From NCBI GenBank assembly GCA_019614645.1, contig JABWDB010000031.1, forward strand, positions 3,725,001-3,789,000: DNA of 64,000 nt, in the 5' to 3' direction. Positions 59,201 through 64,000 of this stretch are shown here, piece by piece. This DNA comes from Stratiolaelaps scimitus. Taxonomy: Eukaryota > Arthropoda > Arachnida > Mesostigmata > Laelapidae. Positions within the stretch are counted from its first letter, which is position 1. Every line of letters starts with the position of its first letter. A program made the position numbers and the translations under genes. The notes below the pieces were generated by a model. That model was not told the DNA's origin. It worked only from the letters and a program-made list of their open reading frames with translations, and ran no database searches.

Positions 59201-61944
59201 TGCTGTTGGATACCGCGATGAGGGTCGATGCAGCTAGAGTTGGTGAGCCCGAGCTGGTTGTTAGTAATGTTTTGTTGTTGGAGCTGCTCCCCGACGGGTT
59301 ACCAAGGGAGCTCTTCACTATGACCGTCGGGCTGTTCAGCTTCGTTAGGTCCTGTGTTGACGACGACTGCAAATTGCTGCTGCTGCTGCTGTTGCTGAAT
59401 CCGGAGGTGCTGTTGCAGGTGACGAGAGAAATGGCTGGGCGAACTGGGCGAAGAATGGATACAAGATTAACTTGTTAATTTTCTTTCTCTTATTTTTGGG
59501 CCGGGACCCAAAAGATACGAGATTAACGTGGGAGACAAACGTAAACTTGACATACATATAATGCATAGAAACCACTTCTGTCTCTCATCCGATCATAGAC
59601 GTTTCCGATATTATTCCTTTTGTACTAAGATCGTTTGCTCAACCAGATGATCCAGTTTGATCCCCCGAAATAATTTACCATATGTGTTGGTGGTCACAGA
59701 TGCCGACGATGTGCTAACGCCTCCAAGTGTTGGCACGGAGACGCTGGCTACGTTATTCGAGACGACGGACGAGTCAGTTCTGGCCAGGTGGCTATGCAGG
59801 TTGGCCAAATTGCCAAGATTGGCAACGATGTTTGTGCCCAACTTCGCTAGATCGTGACAGGCGAGTCGGGTAGAGACGTCGGCCAATGACGCTGTCGAGG
59901 GGGAGTGTGTATAACTTGAATATCCACTAGTAACTATGTATGAGCTGACCAAGCTTTTGAGCTCCTCGAGAAGTCTGATCGTCTCTCCCAGTAATGGGTT
60001 CGTCTCAGCCCAAAGTGAAGATGGTATATCAGTAAGTCCGTGCTGTTTGTTGAGGTGCATTCGCACGCACCTGTATCATATAGATCAAACACAAGGGAAT
60101 AATTTCACCATTATTGTATCGCACGTTTGTGGTAGATGGATTTCGCTTTTTTACGGTATTGTTTTAGTTTGATTCATTAACGGGGGGAAATGCCTGTGAG
60201 AGCCCCACGTCAGATTTCTTAGTCCACTCCATAATCTCCACCAGACTTGTCTGATGTAGCATTAACCCAATGGGCTACCTTGCACGGGTTAAGTGAAACT
60301 CGTAGACACTATGAGGATAGTGATACACCAGAGAGCTTCTGATTTCGTCTTCATAAGCATCATTGTGATAAATATATTGTTAATGTTCCTTAGATACTTC
60401 ACACAGACATCAACACAAAATTGTGCTTTAGAGACGGGGTGACCCTATGGCCAATAGACGTGCCTTTACCTTACGGGACCCCCTATCATGTGTGTTGTAT
60501 GTATCACGTGGGTGGTGTAATTGCACTAATTATGTGGACGACGCTTATACCTGGGCCAGTCTGATGTGTAGGTACACTTCGGACATCTAAAATGTTGTCC
60601 ACTTGAACCTGTTGTTATGGAAGAACCTGTACTACCGGCCGCAGCAGCTCGACTGGCGAGATCGACATGTTCTGTCAGGTAATGTTCCGCTGTGCGGGTG
60701 ACTCCTCCGGTAACACCGCAATACACACATTTAAATTGGTCAAGCGCGGGACCGTATCGTGCTACAGAGGAGCCGTCGACCGATAAACGGCCCGGACCTA
60801 TAAAATGCATTTAACGTGGCAACACATGTTCATGTGACGTTAGAATTTTGTCGCGACAATAAAATCCAAATATAACAAATATGCTTCAGTTGTAGGGCAT
60901 TCGGGTGAGTGCACAATATTGTATATAGCATCAAATATTCGTCACTAGTAGTTAATCGCAAACAATAGCGGCATCTCATCCCTACGGACATCTGTCTGTT
61001 ATAGTCTGAAGGAGGTGTACTCACCTTCAAAATATCCCGGATCATTCGCTGCCTCCCTCGGCTGCTCTTTGACGAGGAGTCGCGAACTCTCGAAAAGTTG
61101 ACGTAACCGTTCTGGGCTGTAACCCATCCCCTGCAAAATTTCAAATGCGCAAATGGAGGAGACTGCTGTTTAAAGAGATCTTCCAGTATCCGTCGTTGCT
61201 CATTCATACTGGACCATCGGACGGATTTAATTCTAGCTGCATATGAAGTTCAAAGAGGGCTAGGTCCACTTCTCGTTGAGAAAATAGACATTTTTTTTCT
61301 TAAATTAAGAAAAAACATCGGCATTATGAATGTTTTCCCAGGCTCGAACTACTAATGTACCTAGGCTGGTAGCCTGTATTAAAATCGACTTAGACCTGCT
61401 CGCACGCTTTTTCGGCTATTTTCTAGTAAAATGACGAAGATTAAGGACTTGTTTGCGCTACATACAATATATTAGATATAACATTGAATATAAGCGGCAA
61501 ACGGATTTTTTAAATCTACTTTTGCGATAGTCACGCCATAAGAAATCACGAACTTCGATCTTATTAGAAGAATCAACAGGAGATTCGCATCAAACACAAT
61601 AAAAACATCGGCCGAGGCGCCTTTATACATTTGCACGTAGTTACGTTACGGTCACTTGCTACCCCGGTAGCACCATCATCACACTCCACTGGCGGTTACT
61701 TACATAGCCGATGAATAGTGATAGTACAACCCACCTGTAGTGCAGCGGTCGCAACGACCAAGTTGAGTTTCGACGGGTCCATGTCGATATGATGACGGAA
61801 ACAGCGGGTGTTTGGGTTTCCAGCGACGAGTCTCGTCACTAAAGGTAATTTTCTACCGTTGAACCCAACGTTATTATAACGCGGTAAATCTTCGTCGTTG
61901 ATTATTCTCTGTTGGACTCGCGCAGTTTCGTCGCTTTTTGACAA
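48704..61944 (-). CDS. chn: Charlatan (REST-like) C2H2 zinc-finger protein, full 16-exon model
   Basis: Charlatan is a nuclear DNA-binding factor acting in insect neural development. Coding exons: 61735-61944, 61025-61130, 60551-60797, 59679-60070, 59113-59443, 58666-58774, 57554-58436, 55498-56631, 54772-55024, 54045-54324, 53099-53337, 51738-52706, 51300-51438, 50691-51035, 49871-50247 and 48704-49547. Every junction is GT/AG and the phases agree, giving about 2285 residues from ATG 61944 to TGA 48704. The family call rests on the finger pair with STDRRDLYNRHENIHKEDKP and FNRADHVKKHFLRIH, and on the triple containing GLRRHMNTHLKPF and AARSERLGAHVLRVH, both very close to Drosophila Charlatan as I recall it. 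About ten to twelve fingers are spread along the protein between low-complexity Ser/Thr, Asn, Gln, Ala and Pro stretches. It is about twice the fly protein's length. Confidence 0.85.
50691..53337 (-). CDS. chn: Charlatan exons 11-14, C-terminal finger block
   Basis: Exon 11 (53099-53337) holds three fingers: CDQC...H...H, CQLC...H....H and CAKC...H...H. Exon 12 (51738-52706) has a linker with an acidic DEDVDDDAD-like run, the CPWC finger, and CTIC, which is completed in exon 13 by HMRIH. Exon 14 (50691-51035) has a degenerate finger (only one Cys before H....H) and a good CAHC...H....H finger, then CRLCRK at its end. The donor after CRLCRK is GTTAGC, which is unusual. Confidence 0.78.
54045..56631 (-). 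CDS. chn: Charlatan exons 8-10, finger-free linker
   Basis: Exons 55498-56631, 54772-55024 and 54045-54324 encode a long linker without zinc fingers. It is rich in Ser, Thr and Val, with an acidic stretch (DDLIDEENDLEEKEE) in exon 8. The order of phases (1, 2, 0) matches the neighbouring finger exons, which is the main evidence they belong here. Confidence 0.75.
56968..57033. repeat. 31-bp near-perfect hairpin in charlatan intron 7
   Basis: Arms 56968-56998 and 57003-57033 pair over 31 positions with one mismatch and two G-T pairs around a four-base loop (CCGT). The inner 20 bp (from 56979) are a perfect match. Confidence 0.9.
57554..59443 (-). CDS. chn: Charlatan exons 5-7 with diagnostic finger pair
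   Basis: Exon 5 (59113-59443) is Ser/Thr-rich and ends in IVKK. Exon 6 (58666-58774) carries the whole CEQC...H...H finger and the CYVC start of the next, whose FNRADHVKKH half opens exon 7 (57554-58436). Exon 7 continues with Asn-rich, Ser/Thr-rich and Ala-rich low-complexity sequence. The two-finger unit is the strongest Charlatan match. Confidence 0.85.
58595..58632. repeat. 15-bp perfect hairpin just past a charlatan donor site
   Basis: ACATATATCCTGGTT (58595-58609) and AACCAGGATATATGT (58618-58632) are exact inverted repeats around an eight-base loop. In the minus-strand transcript the stem begins about 33 bases after the donor of exon 58666-58774. Confidence 0.9.
59679..61944 (-). CDS. 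chn: Charlatan N-terminal exons 1-4
   Basis: Exon 1 starts MSKSDETARVQQR at 61944. Exon 2 adds GMGYSPERLRQLFE. Exon 3 holds finger 1 (CVYC...H....H) and the CPKC half of finger 2. The intron splits finger 2, whose histidines (HLNKQH) open exon 4, and the Arg codon AG|G is shared. The rest of exon 4 is Ser/Thr-rich without fingers. Confidence 0.8.
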
Positions 61945-64000
61945 TTTGACACGAACTCTCTATCTTCAGCGAATACTGATCAATTTGATTTTGGCTTTCT
62001 TTTGATGTGATCATATTTGGCTATATCGCGACACCGACTGCCGAGTGGTAGATTTTAACAATGGCTTCAAGCGACAGCGAGATGTATGACTTGATCCGAG
62101 GCGTCCCCCCACGACGCTTGCAGTTTCGTTGTCGATGAAAAAGCGCTCTTTTATGCGTCTCAATAAATGTAATTTCCTTAGTTAAATTCAAGTTGCGTTA
62201 AGCTAGCGTATCTACAACACTCGTAAGCGTTCGTCCAAAGCACAGCCCGATTTGACAGTGGCCAGTCTATCCGTTGATTCAACGAATCAAATATTGCTCG
62301 ATAAGAAACTTTCTGCTATTGCCCGAAGATATTTCATTGGTTTTCTTCTCAGAAGGGGACAGTCAGTGCTCTTGAGCGTTAACAGCCACCTTTCTCCGAT
62401 TCGAATTTCTGTGCTAGTTCAGTAATTTGATTAAGTATGTTCAGTCTTGGAAGTAAATTTTTCAATTACGACAAATGTTCGTTTGTGTTCCTTGCTACGC
62501 ACTTCTAGTACGTTCGTCGTAACAAATTGCGCGCGGTACATTATCAGTAATTCCAATAACCAATGATTTCGCTGCGACAGCAGGAGAGCGGTGGGCGGTG
62601 GAGCTCCGCGCGACCATAACAACATCAACGAGACGATAACAGTGATACGGTATTTGTTGATAGTTCTCGATCCTTCCTTGATGTAGTTAATAGTAAAGAT
62701 GATAATGATGACGACACTATCCTTTTTCCGTAGATGAGTCTACAGAACCTGCCTTCTAGCGATGAGTTGCTTGTTCGCGTTTGACAAGGATTTAGATCTC
62801 AACGCGGTGCTGGGGATGATATAAGCGACCAGGCGTAATGATCCTCATCAACGAGCATTCCAATTAGGCTAACTACAATTTGACTAGATAATTTATATTA
62901 TCAACAATTTGGCTCAGTACGCCTCTAACAAGACGACCGTGGTCAAATCATCGTAGTAACGGACACCTGAAAGCAAGCCAGATTTGAAACTCGATGTCAG
63001 TGAACAGATAGTATCAACGCAAACTTATTCGCAGAATAATAATAATAATAATTACTTCAGTAATCGACATTCAGCTTTGACATCCGTCACTGATGTAAGC
63101 AGCCTTCAGATGATTGATTAGTGATTTCTGCTGAACTGAATGCGAGTGTTCACAGATAATACGGCTCAAGACAAGACTCGATTTAACCAAAGCTGAAAAG
63201 CAGTCAATAATGTTTACCTGTTCTACTAAAGGTATGACTATGTTGTGTACATGGAGATCAAACTATTACATTTGGATCGTTCAGATACTACTCCATCGAT
63301 GCGTACAGTACTATCTTATGGAAATTGTTGACTACCAATTAGCCTATCACATGCAAAATAATAAAGAGTATCTTTCAAGAGCCCCAGAAGACGAGTAGTT
63401 TCCAGCGGACATGCGAGATAAATTCGACTTCTGATATTATCTGCTGTGGTCGGTCCCCTGGGCTAGTTTCCCGAAATCATGATCCACGCTATTATAGACG
63501 ATACATATATAAATTTATATATATATATATACCAACGAGAAGTATTATTATAAAGACTTCGAGTTGAACCGACGACGGTAATCAGAAATATTTTCACGCA
63601 AATGGCCTCAAAGCTTCGCGCTTGCATTCATACAGCGCTGTGCAAGGCGCTTCACATTCGACCTGCACATCCAACTCACTCACATCATCCTCCACCGAGA
63701 TCTCAGCTGGCCACCCCACGAGCCAACGCTCGCGCGTTACCATCCCATCTGATCTATCTGTATAGGTGGCTTGGTAGGTAGACTTTCAGTGTTGCCCTAT
63801 ATTCCCTGCGTGTGCTGAGCCTTCCGCTGTCATATCTCTTCCCTTCGAACCCCACCCCCCGTCTCCCCTCCCGAAATGCCTTTACCCTCAGCTTCGTCCA
63901 TCCACCCACCCTAAGCAATTTCTTCTCCCTCCCTGCTTGCCTTCATTTCCTGCGCACTCTCTTTCTCTCTCTCTCTCTCTCTCATCCACCTACATCTTCT
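61945..64000. other. Upstream of charlatan, no gene seen
   Basis: This probably contains the charlatan promoter and 5' untranslated region, but no specific element is evident. A short AT tract lies near 63515-63530. From about 63650 the sequence turns pyrimidine-rich, ending in a (CT)n run at about 63959-63983. Confidence 0.45.

Overview
The window is eukaryotic nuclear DNA, almost certainly from an arthropod. It has spliced genes with GT/AG introns, AT-rich introns full of (AT)n and (AAT)n microsatellites, and non-LTR retrotransposons. A charlatan-type zinc-finger gene, a family I know from insects, supports an arthropod. A mite-like chelicerate is possible but is a guess. I see no bacterial, viral or CRISPR features.

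Layout. 1-5.7 kb: no gene seen. 5.7-9.6 kb (minus): 3' part of a gene for the membrane nucleoporin NDC1, five exons with matching phases. 11.3-11.8 kb: a cluster of short retroposon-like repeats. 12.6-15.4 kb (plus): a complete four-exon TM2D1 gene (Drosophila amaretto family) with an unusually long predicted N-terminus. 18.2-21.1 kb (minus): a 5'-truncated R1/Jockey-type retrotransposon with an exact 17-bp target-site duplication. 22.0-23.9 kb: decayed gag-like fragments. 24.3-38.7 kb (plus): exons of a divergent alpha-kleisin (Rad21/Rec8 family), whose introns hold a nearly full-length LINE in sense (29.06-33.26 kb) and a LINE 3' fragment in antisense (36.37-36.85 kb). 38.7-46.7 kb: AT-rich, no convincing gene. 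46.7-48.3 kb (minus): a complete three-exon gene for a basic protein of 251 residues that I do not recognise. 48.7-61.9 kb (minus): a complete 16-exon charlatan (REST-like) C2H2 gene of about 2285 residues. 62-64 kb: no gene; the end is pyrimidine-rich.

The host genes are functionally unrelated (nuclear pore, Notch-related membrane protein, cohesin, neural transcription factor), as expected for an ordinary eukaryotic segment. Exon models were built by hand from reading frame, GT/AG sites and phase. Phases agree across every junction in charlatan, TM2D1 and the unknown gene, and across the five NDC1 exons. The kleisin model is incomplete. Most striking are the clean LINE insertion with its duplication, the shared breakpoint in two LINE copies, the unknown basic gene, the TM2D1 N-terminal extension, and two strong hairpins inside charlatan introns. 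I found no clear evidence of a wholly new biological system.
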